Shown here in pieces: positions 1-12,623 of a DNA stretch of 26,508 nt (position 1 is its first letter; every line of letters begins with the position of its first letter). Origin of the DNA: Apostichopus californicus. Its lineage: Eukaryota; Echinodermata; Holothuroidea; Aspidochirotida; Stichopodidae. A program made the position numbers and the translations under genes. Location: assembly GCA_020650975.1 (NCBI GenBank), contig JAIPMN010000404.1, positions 1-26,508 of the forward strand, written 5' to 3'. Under the pieces are notes generated by a model that worked only from the letters and a program-made list of their open reading frames with translations, was not told where the DNA came from and ran no database searches.

Positions 1-3000
1 GGTAACTCTCGAGCCAATAAATTCAAAACTACAGAACAGAGTGTTTTGCCAAATGCAATGGCTTTCTCGATACAAGCAGACATCGGTGGGATCAAAGTCC
101 AGCCTTATTATACCCAGCACTAAATTAGAGAAGAACTTAAGAACGACAATTTCAACATGAAACATTCTGCCACGAAAGCCAGGGAATACTAAATTGGATA
201 AAAACAGATGTGAGACGAGCCCCCTCCCGCCCCCCTTTTTTTTGTGGCATCTGACATCCTCAACATTACATTATTTGGTACACAATTTGACTCTTAAAAC
301 AAACACTGATTTTCATCATGACTAGTATTTTAAGCTATATATCATTCATTGGGCAACATCTTTGTCATCAAAAATACTCATAAGTTTGCAATTTTTTTTG
401 GTCTGCTTTCATTTTCTTCAAAACAGACACAAAACTACTTATAGACAAAGTCCTCTGGACTAGTTGAAGGTGCCTACTTGGTGACTGCTGTCTTGTACAA
501 TGTTGTGCAGCAGACTTTGTTGAGCTGAACCCCCTTCTTCAAAGAAGTTACTAAATCATGTGCATATATAGAACAACCTGAGAGCCACTCATGTGTTGCA
601 TATTTACTTTTGTGTACAACTACCCAAACTTTATTTTATATCTTTACTTTTATAGTTCGTCCCAATAGTCTTTGGGACCTTTAACCTTGTCAAACCTGAA
701 GGAAAAATTATCATAAAATTTGATAACTGAAGAATGATCAAATTGGTTAAGTCTTGCTGCTAAAAGTACCACTGTTCATTGGTGTATACAAAGGTGACTG
801 GTGATAGGAGAGATTCTAGAGCAAAGCTCAATTTTAGATTCTGGGGTGTATTTTTTTTGGTGATTGATTCATAGTAGGGTTCTCTGTCAGTGTGTCAGAG
901 TTTAGTTAAAACAAACTTGTTACAGGTATGTGTATTGGTTCCTTGATAACAAATCTGATAATTTACTGTTGATTTTCAAAACAAAGATTCTCTCTGTACA
1001 CACAGGAAATTTACCATAAATGGTACTTCATTCTTGGAATGCTTGCAACCTGGCTCACTTTTTATTTATCTACATCTTTAGCAGCATAACACACTGAAAT
1101 AGTTTCGTTCTCCTTCTTCTTTGGTAAAGATAAAACAAAAGTGTATGTGACAACGTAATAACTGCCTATCTCCGATGATCTGTTTGATGGCATGAACTGG
1201 GTCTAGCATAAAGTTATCTTCTTTTCAAAAGTACCAGCTGCCTTCACAAGCAGTGAAATAAATAAACTGATCTGACCTGTTTACATGATAATGACAACAT
1301 GCTGACCAGCACATCAGTAATTTCTTAGAATTGGACAACATAAATCACTGACCATGCTCTTGCCAACAGAGCTGTAAAATCTAGCAAACAGTAACAGATC
1401 ATATTGAGATAAAACTGATTCTGTGGTGTAAAGCAGCTTTAAACCTCAAGTTTGATAAATTCAGAATTTTTTTCCCTTGTGTCTTTTTTTTTCATTAGTA
1501 ATTCAGGAGATATCAGCAGTGTCCCTGAAATCTGCTACTTGCAATTTGTAATGTAACATTCTCATACCATCAAATACACTAAAACAGAAGTTTCTTCTTA
1601 ATTTTTGATGAGATGGAAGGCATATTACTGAGTTATTCCAGAGACTTAGACTAGTAACTTAAGTTATCTGGTACGATGTGAAATGTGGTTAGGAAATGCA
1701 GCCAATTGTTCCAAAACTTACAGGGTTTAGATACTTATAACGCACGATTAGCTTCCCTGTCTGATTACAATCTTAGTGCTGATGTCTCATGACAGAATAC
1801 CCACCAAATGTGGGTCTTAAAGTTGCGAAGAGATATATAAGCGAGGATGTGCAGTAAACAATACATTTGGCAGTTTATAAATTAAGACCTGTTGTGTATG
1901 TAATGTTATCAACTTTCTGTGAGACAAGATGTACCGATCAGCAAATGTACTGCTAACATAAATCAGATCAGCCCCCTCCCCCCCCCCCCTTCAATACTGT
2001 CAAAGCAAGTTCTTTTCCTCACTTTTGTGCCTCTACCTTTTAATTTGTGTGTAAAGCCTCAAACGAGGAAGTTAAGTGATGGAAGAAAAGGACATCAAGA
2101 AGAGACAGGCTGTGTTGAATATCTTGTGAAAGTATCCACTTGTTATACCTGCAAATATCTCTTAAAGGACACTCTAACTTACTTCAAAGATCAGTTTTAA
2201 CCCCTGCTGAACTTTAATTTGATATTGTTACAACTACTCGTAACTTTTAGAGATTAGCTTATCCAAACTCTGGAAGGAAGTCCTCTTCCTACAGATTGGA
2301 TACTCTCTGTCTCAATATTGACATAAATCCCATGGTTGGGTTGTAGAACCAAGAGAGGATGGAAAATAGCAATATGGAAGTCACTTCTGATGTGCGAAAT
2401 GGATGTTTTACTAATCATTCCTATCCTTATGTTAAAATGTACAACTTTTGATCACATTGCCTGGATGTTCTTATGGTATCCAGCATAACAAAATGGGTGA
2501 CATTTGTGCAAATTATGTGCCAACAGACAGGAATGAAGATATTTGGGGAAACTAATCTGCAGCATTTAATATTCTCTTAAGTTGTTATCAGAGTCCTTAA
2601 ATTATACAACATGGTTGGAAAATTCAACTTATTATTACAAATTCATCAATGGATTATGTTGAGTCTAAGACAGATGTTCAATTCATATCAAGTTTTGTCT
2701 TGCAGATAAGAACATAAAGTTAGGTTTTCCACTATTGGATCTAAGCTACTTAATATATAATTATATAACAGGACTTTTGTAACCTATAACCTCTTTCTTC
2801 CCAGCATAACCATACAGAAGTTAACCTTCTATGATTTTGCAAGAGAAGCACTGAAGTTAAATACAATAGTTACCAGCTGACTGTACCATTCTTTGCAATT
2901 TATATTTGTTACTGTTTGTATGAGAATATCTGATCAAGTGAATAATGACTTTGAAAAGGAATGATTCAACTGGCAAGTGCAGTCAAGTTTACAACAAAAT

Positions 3001-3090
3001 TTTATAAATGAAGTTCAAAAAACAGCTGTTTATAAGTCTCCAAAGTTGTCCTTCAAGAACTTCAAGAACACCAGACAGAAATTTACTTAC
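1..3090 (-). other. WNK: Start of WNK intron 5, runs off the window
   Basis: Begins with consensus donor gtaagt at 3090, phase 2. I looked on the minus strand for the expected next exon (Arg-Tyr, then the kinase C-terminal helices and the PF2-like acidic segment) and did not find it. The region is AT-rich with C-tracts at 220-235 and 1972-1989. The TACTGTA heptamer, common elsewhere, is absent here. Confidence 0.75.
1972..1989 (+). repeat. Poly-C run (5 + T + 12)
   Basis: A near-pure C tract in the start of intron 5. Confidence 0.9.
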
Positions 3091-3179
3091 CTTTCCTCCC
3101 GATTGGTGCAGATACAACCATTGATGATCTGCTTGATTTTGGGGTCAGTCACCTTCTCAAAACTGGCTGGTGGTACACC
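3091..3179 (-). CDS. WNK: WNK kinase coding exon 5 (C-lobe, residues 443-471 plus 2 nt)
   Basis: Short fifth coding exon, found by translating the minus strand and matching the expected continuation after VTS. Seen: acceptor tgttcccacag|GGT and donor GGAAAG|gtaagt. It is 89 bases long, enters in phase 0 and leaves two bases (AG). It encodes GVPPASFEKVTDPKIKQIIN followed by GCICTNREE, closely matching the family segment before the conserved Arg-Tyr of the last kinase helices. The final AG fits the Arg codon expected next. ICTN replaces the IRQN type seen in vertebrates, so one surface Arg has become Cys. I could not find exon 6 in bases 1-3090, so the kinase domain is finished outside the window. 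Confidence 0.92.
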
Positions 3180-3849
3180 CTGTGGGAACAGAAGAGAGGA
3201 ATTTTGATCTTTTTTTCTTGTTTTTATTACTACCATACTACACAGGATATCATACTAAGACAATGTATGAACTGTCTGGTAGGGTTTCATAGTGGTTAAC
3301 CACTGAAACTGCACCATGACCAAAATTTCTGTTATCAAACCAAAAACACAAAAACATTGTATCCACTATCTTGATAAAGATGACAAAACCATATCAACAA
3401 CTTAACAATGCATTAAAATGTATTAACTGCTTGGGCGGCAAGTGCTGCTAAGATGTTACCAACTTTTGTTACATGCTAGGTAGATTTGAGTGCATATGCA
3501 GCATGGAGACAGGTAAGAGAGGAGTGAAGTAAATTCATAAACATATATGTTTTGTTAGTTTCCACCGTATAAACTCAAAACCATCTTCCCTCTAATTTTC
3601 CTAACATGCTATCCTTATCCTGAAAGTATATTGAACAATTGCACTTCAAATTTTTTGGTGAACTTGACTTTTTGTATTTCTTTTTCCAAAGGATACTCCA
3701 TGAAAAGTGAAACTTGAATTAAAGAACCCTAAAAAGTGCTAAACAGTCTAGGCAATGTTTCTCACTTCTTGAACCAAATGGAAAACCGTTCTTTTCATTC
3801 AGTTGCTACTGTATAGCCTACTATATAACAGGCCCACTTACACAAATCA

Positions 3850-4090
3850 AATGTACTCACTTTCACACAAAATGGTACAGTAAACCAGAACACTACATAT
3901 GGAGTCTGCTGTACTCACAATAGTAATCTAGCATACAGTAGTTGCCTGTACTTGTAATAACCCTCTTGGAGTTGTACTCAAACTAGTGCAAGATTAAGAT
4001 CTCGCACTCTGGCTTAGAACCTTGTACTCGTACTCATACCAAGGGGAATTCTGCCTGTGTTCATACTCATACTGTTGTACTCGTATCACG
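3850..4090 (+). repeat. Degenerate TACTC repeat zone
   Basis: The pentamer TACTC occurs at least seven times, mostly as gTACTC followed by A or G, including gtactcgtactcatacc at 4024 and catactcatactgttgtac at 4062. It looks like a decayed short tandem repeat or the remains of a repeat family. Confidence 0.55.
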
Positions 4091-4749
4091 AGTCTGCACT
4101 TTACACTTTAGTACAACTGGAACTGTGCAAAGCTAACATTACAGCTTAGGAAGGCATTGGAAATGCAACAAAGTAAATGTATCCATACACATACATCAAG
4201 AGTGTACATTTACCTGAGCGTCTGCTGCATGTTAAGTACCAATTAGTACTTTCAAAAGCATCTAATGAAATGTATTTCAACCTTATGACCAGGTTTACGG
4301 CCTCACTGAATTGAGCCCTCTATGTAAAGAATACTCAACACTTCAGTCGACAGCTGAAATCTCTGTACTGTAGTTATACACAATTTTAACATTCTGTAGT
4401 GTGATGCAACACCATTGAAACTACGCCCCTCTAGGCAAAGATGAACAACAATTTAACGCAAACATAACCAAACATGTGCATACGTGTGTATGTTTCTGTG
4501 TTCAAACTTTCAGTTCTCTCTCCACAACAACCATCTGAAGGTCAACAAGTCCTTGACAAAACAAGAAGAACAGCAAACCCAACCTGAGACACAGATTAAA
4601 AGCTTGAATGCACATCTTGAATTGAATGAATAGCTCTGCATTCCATAGCAGAATGCATAAAGGAAGTCTACAAAAATTGCACACATGCTTTAAAAATGCA
4701 GCGAGCACTTTAAATTAACACCTATTGTATTGACTCACTGCTGTCTGGA

Positions 4750-4799
4750 AGAGACAGAGAGACAGAGAGGGAGAATGAGATGGAGAGCACTCCATCTCA
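4750..4799. repeat. GA-rich stretch ending in a perfect 10-bp hairpin
   Basis: Imperfect GACAGA/GAGA repeats are followed by tgagatggag (4776-4785), loop agca, and its exact reverse complement ctccatctca (4790-4799). Confidence 0.85.
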
Positions 4800-4934
4800 G
4801 TCTAACACCATGAATGCTTGATAGCGTAAATGAACATCAACCATAAATTTTCAAAGTTACCATTCTACTAACTTATTGTCAACATATTCCCAGCGGAAAC
4901 TGCATGGTTGATTTACACAGAGTGATTTTATCTG

Positions 4935-4982
4935 CCTGCTGCTGCTAATGCTAGTGATGAAGTCTTAGCAGCCAGCAGCAGG
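4935..4982. repeat. Imperfect CTG/CAG hairpin
   Basis: cctgctgctgct at 4935-4946 can pair with agcagccagcagcagg at 4967-4982 with one bulge. The loop is about 20 bases. The shape is hairpin-like, but there is no evidence of a processed RNA. Confidence 0.5.
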
Positions 4983-5552
4983 ATGAGAGGAGAATTCTCA
5001 AACCCTCACAGAGCAGCCATAGTAGCAATTTGAGATGATGAATGCAATGAACTGTATCCTGGCCAACAACATAAATCAATAACCTGCCAAAGTGCTATGC
5101 CTAAACTTTTTTGTCAGCTGCTAGTATACACTGAGGGCAGTTATGACTTCAATGATTTACTTCTGTTATGAAAAAATGGACTATAACAGTCAGCTACCGG
5201 AGAGTAGTAATGCATGCTACTGCATTAAAACGGAGAAGTGAAGTTTTCTTTTTTACGACTGACAGAAGAAATCGAATCAGCCAGACGCTCTCGGAAAAGT
5301 AGTAGCACTTATCTATCCCAGCAAATGACATTTTCCATTTTTTTCTCTGAAGTTGCTACCCGACTACGCAGCCAAACGATGAATTGTTTTACCAAACTTT
5401 TACATTCTGAACTCAACGTTGTCATCTGCTGAGCGGCATTTAACGATTGATTCAAAACAGATCGCAGAAAGTCCACAGAGAGAGTAACCACAATCAGCAT
5501 TCTTATAGGTCAGTCAAGTTGGCCACCACAAGACATTTCATTAACCGAATCT

Positions 5553-5574
5553 CCCCCTCCCCTATCCCCCGCCC
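5553..5574 (-). other. G-quadruplex-capable tract in WNK intron 4
   Basis: On the gene's sense strand there are four G runs of 3, 5, 4 and 5 with loops of 1, 3 and 1 bases. This fits the standard G3+N1-7 pattern. Confidence 0.7.
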
Positions 5575-6045
5575 GCTTCATGTACATTAAACTAGATAAA
5601 AGTCATAAATATTGAACCAACATTTTAAATGCTTTAAGTTGCTAGCAGTGTTCAAAAGCATATTCCTAGAAGCAGTTCTGATTTACTACATTTTCACAGA
5701 AATTCAGGAGTGCTAAAATACACTGTGGAAAGTCTCAGTGTGGATAACTACATTTTAGAGTGACATTATAATGCTTGTTGAAATTCCATCATGGGTGACC
5801 ATGATCTAAATTTCTAGATTAATTGGGGTCAATAGTGATGACCTTCTAAGCCAAATCTCAGCAGCTTCTAACCTGTACTCTGACTGACCTTACAAATTGG
5901 AACACTGATAGTGTTAACCTTTTTCAGGAAAGCATAAATTACTCAGTGTTTGTTCTAGGTCACTCAAAAGGGCAAGATTATCCAACCATTTCTGAATGAA
6001 CTGGGTGATGTAATAATACCAGAATGACCACAAGATGGAAGATAA

Positions 6046-6068
6046 CCCCCCCAATCCCCCCTCCCCCC
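6046..6068 (-). other. G-quadruplex-capable tract just inside WNK intron 4
   Basis: On the sense strand there are G runs of 6, 6 and 7 separated by A and ATT, starting about 145 bases after the exon 4 donor. The 7-run can supply two triplets. Confidence 0.6.
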
Positions 6069-6213
6069 ACAACTTGTGTTGATGGTAATAGGGAGTGATA
6101 TTTTGATCCATTACCCATTATCAAAGAACACTGGATACACTTTGAGCTATGTTTGAAGAACCTTCTTGCGAAGGACGAAAATAAAACATCTTTTATATTG
6201 CAGCAATACTTAC

Positions 6214-6371
6214 CGATGTGACCTTCTTGTAAATCTGGGCAGGGTTTAAACATTCAGAGTAAGGGTATTCCGACGTGGCCATTTCAAGCATGCACATTCC
6301 AAATGCGTAGACATCTACAGCCTCATCGTAGTGTTCTTCATACATCTCAGGAGCCATAAATTCTGGGGTTC
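6214..6371 (-). CDS. WNK: WNK kinase coding exon 4 (P+1 loop, APE region; residues 390-442)
   Basis: Fourth coding exon, encoding the P+1 loop and central C-lobe. Seen: acceptor taactttgttag|GA and consensus donor TCG|gtaagt. The two bases GA complete Gly390, and 52 full codons follow, ending in phase 0. Residues 391-398 read TPEFMAPE (APE motif at 396-398). [20 protein letters not shown] and [20 protein letters not shown] then match the family closely. Asp409 is the conserved helix-F aspartate. The only differences from my memory of vertebrate WNK1 are conservative, such as His403, Leu431-Pro433 and the second Lys of KKVTS. The exon sits between 6.25 kb and 3.0 kb introns. Confidence 0.96.
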
Positions 6372-9300
6372 CTAACAAAGTTAAAAACACACGAACATGA
6401 TGGTTAAGTATAATTAAGAGTAATTGGTCAGCTTTGGTTATCAATTTATGAGTGACTTGAGCATTCTGGAGGACATACTGTAATGATGATGTTATCCATT
6501 ACAAACATCAAAATTACTGTTCTAATATCAAGTTAGTTTACATGAATATTGAAATAGTTGACTTATGACTAGCACAGCGAATGCAATTTATTAGCTTAAT
6601 TAGCTTTTCTGACAGATTTAAATCACAGCCTTGTAATTTGTCAATCATTGACAAATCTTTGTAGTTTATGTCTTAGGCCAATAACTATATGTGCAATTTA
6701 TGTGGGCTTAGTTAACATAATTTTTCCAGGACCATCATCTATCTTTGAACCACTCTCTGTATGAGTATGATACCACATCGACATTTTGTGCCAAAAGCTT
6801 GACCATTTTATTGACATAAAAATGTCTTTTACTGATAAAGTCAGTGTTTGAACGTCATTGTAACCTAATACCAGTATACTTTAATCTGTATACGTCATCA
6901 TGATATGAGAGTCACCATTGTTAGTTTTAATCTCCCATCATAACGTTTATGGTCGTAAATCCATAGAGTAAACCATAACTGACGTAACATGCCACATCTC
7001 TTCCTGCATCAGGATGTCCAACATCACATATTTCAAGCTTCAAGAAAGTTCATAATGAACACTTTTGTAAACACTTTATGGTATAGTGGTAATGTTAGTC
7101 CCACAGAATTTTTTTTTTTTAATATATAATTCATGTACAAACCATCGGGTGGGACTCTTGTTTTGGAATTACCAGTATAAATTGACGATATTATCTAAAA
7201 CCAGGTGACCAGTACTATTCAACAGAATTTGATATTATTAGTATTATATTAATGTTTTTCTGTTTTCGTTGCAATTTTAGTGTTTCCATTGCTATTTTCT
7301 TGCTAAAGAAAATTGAAATGTTTATACCCAAATAATAGTTTTTGCTAGATTCATATATTTTGAAACATTAGATATCAAAGAACATATATATACTGATAAT
7401 GCCAATCAAGTAAATTGTTCTGTGGGTATTTTGACAAAGTGGTTGCAGAGTTTGGAGCCAAGGGAGGTTACAGAGAAGTTACAGTGGGGATTCACAACAA
7501 GTCAAATGTCACACAAGGGAAATTAAAACCAACATATTCAAGAAGCAAATCTAGATTAGATTGAGTAAATTTGAGTAATACCTCATAATTAAGTCAGACA
7601 TCATCAGTGAGATGCACTATTGTAGTGTCCCTGAATGAACATACTACACAACAAGCTGTGATGTTGACAGACAGAACAACTGACTGTTTAAATGGGTTTT
7701 TTTTGGGTTTTTTTTTTCAAGTTAATTGTGTTCAAATTTTGTGATATTATTTTCATACTAAATCCAAATTATGTGTCCATTGGTTTGACTATTCAAGTTT
7801 CATTTCAAATAGTGAAGTGAATATGGAAAAAAATTGAAAAAATAAATTCAATTTGATTTATGAAAGAGTTTCAAAGGTGACTTGGAGACCTGTGTAGGAG
7901 TTTAATTTTGATAAAGGTCATCCAACAATGCCTTATTCTTTATATATGACATGAAAAGAACATGTTTTGGTTGATTTATTAGAATTAATTAGTCAATTAT
8001 TAAAATTAACATTTAGGTCTGCACTGAGGAGCGAGTAGACATCACATCAATCTAGTCAGATAGGAGCTCCAGTAATTTATCATATCTTAAGACGGAACAT
8101 CTCAACTATGACATATCTTAACTTTTTGCCTTAAGTCATGCTTTAGTACTTAAATCATGAATGAGTGTCTGAGTCATGAAACTCATCGATTCAGATTTCA
8201 TTAATTCACTCACTAACCTTCAATTGGTGACAAACCTCTTCAGAAGATGTCTTATTGTGATCAACTTCAATCTTATCCTTTATGCATGGAAAACGTTACT
8301 GACCTTAAAAAGCTCAAAAAGGCTGTTCTTGAAATAGCCGGTAGCCATTCATGACGATATTCCACTTTCTCACCAGACTCATTTTTAAAATTTATTGAGT
8401 TATATTTTAGGTTGATCTAATATTTCTTTTTGTTAGAAAAAGACACGATTCATCACAACATACAACAGCACTGCCCACATCACAGAATGACAGGCAAAGT
8501 TAACAGTGCACATTTGCTCTGTACAGACTATCGTAGACTATAAACAATGAGCATAAAGTATCAATTAAAAATTATCTTAATACAAAAGATTTACAATCCA
8601 TTTATGATTTTGATATGCATTTGTACTGTAGTTACATGGAAACAAGACATCAACCTCCGCTTTGATATAATACCCTAAACTATTACTCGATGTTTTACAA
8701 ATATAATTCTAAACGTACAGTACATGTCTGCTGTACAGTACATAGCTCACTGATTGTTGCTAACTTGTGATTTACAAATGAAAGATCACAGACACTGATA
8801 AGATATATTACTCATTCAAGGCAACAGACTTTTGTGAATAAATTCAAAGATTTAAACAACTGTTGCTAGGTAACACCACTACTTAGAACCCAGTGTATTT
8901 GTACATTCCAACTAGCTTTCCTTTCAATGGGAAAGAATTAGGATCACATTCTCAAACCACCCAGCATGACTGCCCCATATAAAGGTACAATGAAAATCCA
9001 AATCGTTGATGGCCTTGGATATTTACCGAAGATAATGCAACTAACCAACCTAGATCTCTCTATATATGCATTCCAACATTCCCAGCCTCAAAATAATTTG
9101 GGATTATAGGATAACGCTAGTCTCCTAGAGACCCACTTCCGAAATACTGACTGGTTAGTGTTCACTTCCTTCCCAATCTACCCACAAAACACCTAAAGTT
9201 ATCCTGCAGCAATCAACTTCGTCCAAATAGTTATATAGTCATTTGAATTCTCATACTGTAGCAGCAGCCATGGGTAACTCTGCTCTAGATGTGGTACTCT

Positions 9301-9419
9301 GTATGTTGGTATTTTTCCCGAAGAGACGGATCTTACTGTAAACCATGTTTTATGACAAGTACATATAGGCTAAACTAACAGAGTACTCAATCTAAACTGT
9401 GCCAAAGCATTTCAATGGA

Positions 9420-9439
9420 GGGAGGGTTGGGGGGGGGGG
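9420..9439 (+). repeat. G-rich tract with 11-G run
   Basis: gggagggtt followed by eleven G on the plus strand, in intron 3. It is one of only two long tracts with G on the plus strand. Confidence 0.9.
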
Positions 9440-9909
9440 TTACCTCCTAAACAAGCGTGCAACTAGAAGATCTTGAGCTGAAACCTCTTAAAATCATTTT
9501 TGTACTCAATGTTTAGGAACAAATACATTCAGACAAGACAAGCATATTTCTGCTTAAAGGTCTTTAATGTGTGGAAAATTGGTAAAAGCCACAAGAAAAT
9601 ATAAGTCTGTTTTGCATAATCACAATTATGACTGCTAATGAGAAACATGTGCCTGAGAAGAGGTGACATTCTACGGCAGACCACAAAAGTAATGTTTAAC
9701 ATGTATACAAAAGTTGCATTATATATCTAAAAGTGTATCTAGCATATCACAGAGTGACAAGATTTTGTCACCATATTTTTGAGTGATCTTATTCCTAACA
9801 ACAAAGAGATTAAAGACAACAATGAAAAGTCATATAATTAGCAAACTTTTTGTTATCCTGAATATTCCAAAACTTAGTGGTTTGAATATTTATGATTGAA
9901 AAGCTCACC

Positions 9910-10015
9910 TGTCTCCCCACAACCTTAGCACTCTCGTTTCACTGTGCCTAGAACGAACTGGTAACCTTTTAACACTGTGCCTGGAACTAGATAGTGCTAA
10001 GGTTGTGGGGAGACA
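9910..10015. repeat. Inverted repeat with perfect 23-bp arms, MITE-like
   Basis: Arms 9910-9932 (tgtctccccacaaccttagc plus act) and 9993-10015 are exact reverse complements around a 60-base loop. The loop itself holds a direct repeat (cactgtgccta/ggaac near 9940 and 9973). The structure could be a small non-autonomous DNA transposon remnant or a long hairpin. I see no clear target-site duplication. Confidence 0.8.
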
Positions 10016-10173
10016 TGTAAGCGAGGTACGAAGGAAATGAGGAGAGTTCATTAAGCTCCTACTCTTAAATGCATACTGTACTGAAGCCTACAGGGTCTTT
10101 CTTATCTGAGCATGCATATGTCCATAATCAGTGAAAAGTCAACAATTTACTAAATCTAAAGTTAGATATTCCC

Positions 10174-10285
10174 TAGCTAATTAGCTAATTCCAGCTAACT
10201 AGCTAATTAGTTAACTAGCTAACCAGCTAACCAGCTAACTAGCTAATCCAGCTAATTAGCTAACTAGCTAATTAGCTAATTCCAG
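10174..10285. repeat. Tandem array of AGCTAAYY (about 13 units)
   Basis: Roughly thirteen consecutive 8-base units of AGCTAATT, AGCTAACT or AGCTAACC, some lengthened to 9-10 bases by CC. AGCT and TTAGCTAA palindromes recur. CTAATTAG, an optimal homeodomain core, appears four times. It lies in WNK intron 3, 160 bp from the inverted repeat. Confidence 0.9.
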
Positions 10286-12326
10286 TGAGATGTCCAGTGG
10301 GGAGCCATAGGGAGCAGCTTTGCGAGAGGTTCACAGTTTGTATAGAAAGCATGGTGGTTTAGCTTGTCATGGTAAATTAACCATGGTACAAGGGTAAATA
10401 TGGCAGAGTCAAGAATGTGAGAGGATCATGCAATTTCTGCTATCGTAGCACAAATAAATTGGAAGAAATTTTAAACCAATGTGAGAGAGATTTCATCGAC
10501 AAAAGTAACAGAATTTTTTCTTTTTCCACAGCAATGCACAGTTGAATGAGAGAGAAGTAGTTGTGTAAAGACATGTGAGTAATGTGCATGGTAAATATCA
10601 GAGGCCAAGACTGTAACTATGTCACAATTCATAATGAGATCCAATTAGTAGGATTTATCAAAACGTCTATACGATTTGCAATGAATATCGAAAACATGAC
10701 ATTTCCACATTATCTATAGGATCATGGTCATTACGAACCACACGTTTTCTTGCCTCTTGAAAGTTTGATTTTGAGTCCCATATGTATGTAAAAAGCAGCA
10801 ATCACTAATATCCAGGTCAATGGTATGTAATACAACAAAATGCTAAACCAAATTGCCAAACTGCTACACAAACGTCAAAGCGCATAGTGGTGTGTTCCCA
10901 TGAGCTGCATCTACTTTCATAAATTTTGATATTTGATGACAAGAAATATTTTCATACACCACAAAATTGCCATGAACAAATATAACTTGGACCATTAACT
11001 TACTCCCTGAGTAAATATAAATTACATGAAGAGAAACAAAAGAAAAACAGGTGCAAGGACCACAAGTAATTTCAGGGCACACACACTCATGTACATAGCA
11101 GATACCACCATCTGCCCTTCCACTGCAACTTTCCTGACAGACAGCCTCCCTCCTCATCAACAATGACACATGACCAAACCCAGCATCCCAACAAAGAGCC
11201 TACTGTATCCATAATATTCTTGTTCAAGGTAAACTACTGAACTGTGGTATTGATCTTGGACTAATTCAAAATAAATCCCTATTCATTGTATACAGTAGCA
11301 AACGGTGTCTGAAGGTCAATTCCATCTACTGTACAACACCCTGCTGAATAGTCCACCACTGAATCATACAAAGCTACCCCACTGACAAACTTCACCCATT
11401 CATTCATACAATCAACATACATACATGCATTATGACAACATCATCGAGAATGAACCAGAGTTAAATTTACATGGATACCAGCAAAATTTTTGAAATTCAA
11501 ATTTTGCAGATCTGTGAGTGCTTTCAAAGAGGTTCATATTTTTTCCCCATTCTTCTTACAATGCAAGAAAAAGTTGCAATGACTTATGAAAAGGGTTTAC
11601 TGTACGGGATGGATCTGAAAGCAATCCAGTTACAAAACTTGGAAATACTTCTTTTTTTTTCTTTCTTTTTTTTAGAAACTGGTTTAAACATCCAAAATAG
11701 GTCAGCCTTTTTCATAGTAAGACCACTAACTTGTAGGAAATATTCCAACATACTTCTCCTGTGTTTTCCTTTCTTATTAATACGCAACACTGTACTTATC
11801 TCATCAATGCATGAACATGACATGTATGAAGTGAAACTATGTCACCTGCTTTGACCAATTTGAAGAAATGTCAGAAAGTGGTTAGGAAATTACAACCTGA
11901 ATTTTAGTGGAAAACTGTAATTGAACTTCACAGGAAATTTAGAACTTTTTCTAAGGGTTTGCACACCCACCTGAAGGAAGCTCAATTAACATGGTTAAAG
12001 CTTAAACTTAACAACCACAGAGATATATCAATCAAACAGAAATACTGAGTCAGCGACCCCCTCACTTGTGGACTTCAAACCAAGTCTGAACATTTTCAAA
12101 GAATTCCCTAAGCCTCTATTTTATCTCTGGACAAGAGAAATTCTGAAGTACAGACACGTGAACTTTTAACTTTACCCTCTTGAAATGAAACACACTTAAT
12201 ATCATGTGATGGCTATACAAATTTACTTCCTGTATTCACACTTTGCATAGTCAGTCAAGTTCTCAGAACTGTGCCACAAAGCAACGTGATATTCTTGGAG
12301 TATGTTGTAATATCATGGATTCTACT

Positions 12327-12338
12327 CCCCCCCCCCCC
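12327..12338 (+). repeat. Poly-C run (12)
   Basis: Twelve consecutive C in WNK intron 3. Confidence 0.9.
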
Positions 12339-12623
12339 ACTACTACAGTAACATTTTAACTGAGACTGCTTGTTTTAATCTATCTAATGGAAGAATCCGC
12401 CTAATAAGATTTCCAGAAGGAGGATGCCACTCACCGTGCAAGCTAACAGACTGACAGGCAAATATAGAATCTCAAATTATCGTCAGCGAGAGTAATTTGA
12501 TTTACTCTTCCCAGCTTTGCTGTGTTTTGCACTTATTGAAAACCGCATAAACATGGTTACTTCTTGACAAGATAAAATTTTCTGCTCAAAGAAAGAAAAG
12601 AAAGAGAAAGATTTTTTTTTTAC

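Larger units (their letters stand above)
3180..6213 (-). other. WNK: WNK intron 4 (3.0 kb)
   Basis: Bounded by gtaagt at 6213 and cccacag at 3180, phase 0. It contains two G-quadruplex-capable tracts near its 5' end (6068-6046 and 5574-5553), a GA-rich stretch with a hairpin, and a degenerate TACTC repeat zone. Confidence 0.93.
6372..12623 (-). other. WNK: WNK intron 3 (6.25 kb)
   Basis: Bounded by gtaaaa at 12623 and ttgttag at 6372, phase 1. It contains the AGCTAAYY tandem array, the 23-bp inverted repeat, G-runs near 9430 and a C-run at 12327. About 3.4 kb between 6.5 and 9.9 kb is plain AT-rich sequence in which I recognise nothing beyond scattered TACTGTA motifs. Confidence 0.93.

Noticed and set aside
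1..200. Possible exon 6 of WNK at the left edge
   Set aside because: The minus-strand reading here has slightly more CpG but no match to the end of the kinase domain or the PF2-like segment, and no acceptor in the needed phase was found.
1919..2200. 93-codon open frame on plus in intron 5
   Set aside because: It runs through a C tract giving poly-Pro, matches nothing I know and lacks flanking splice signals.
4935..4982. microRNA precursor at the CTG/CAG hairpin
   Set aside because: The stem is short and made of triplet repeats. Nothing beyond foldback supports an RNA gene.
11471..11854. 127-codon open frame on plus
   Set aside because: Composition follows the AT-rich intron, with poly-Phe from a T-run. 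There is no domain, no splice context, and it is antisense within WNK intron 3.
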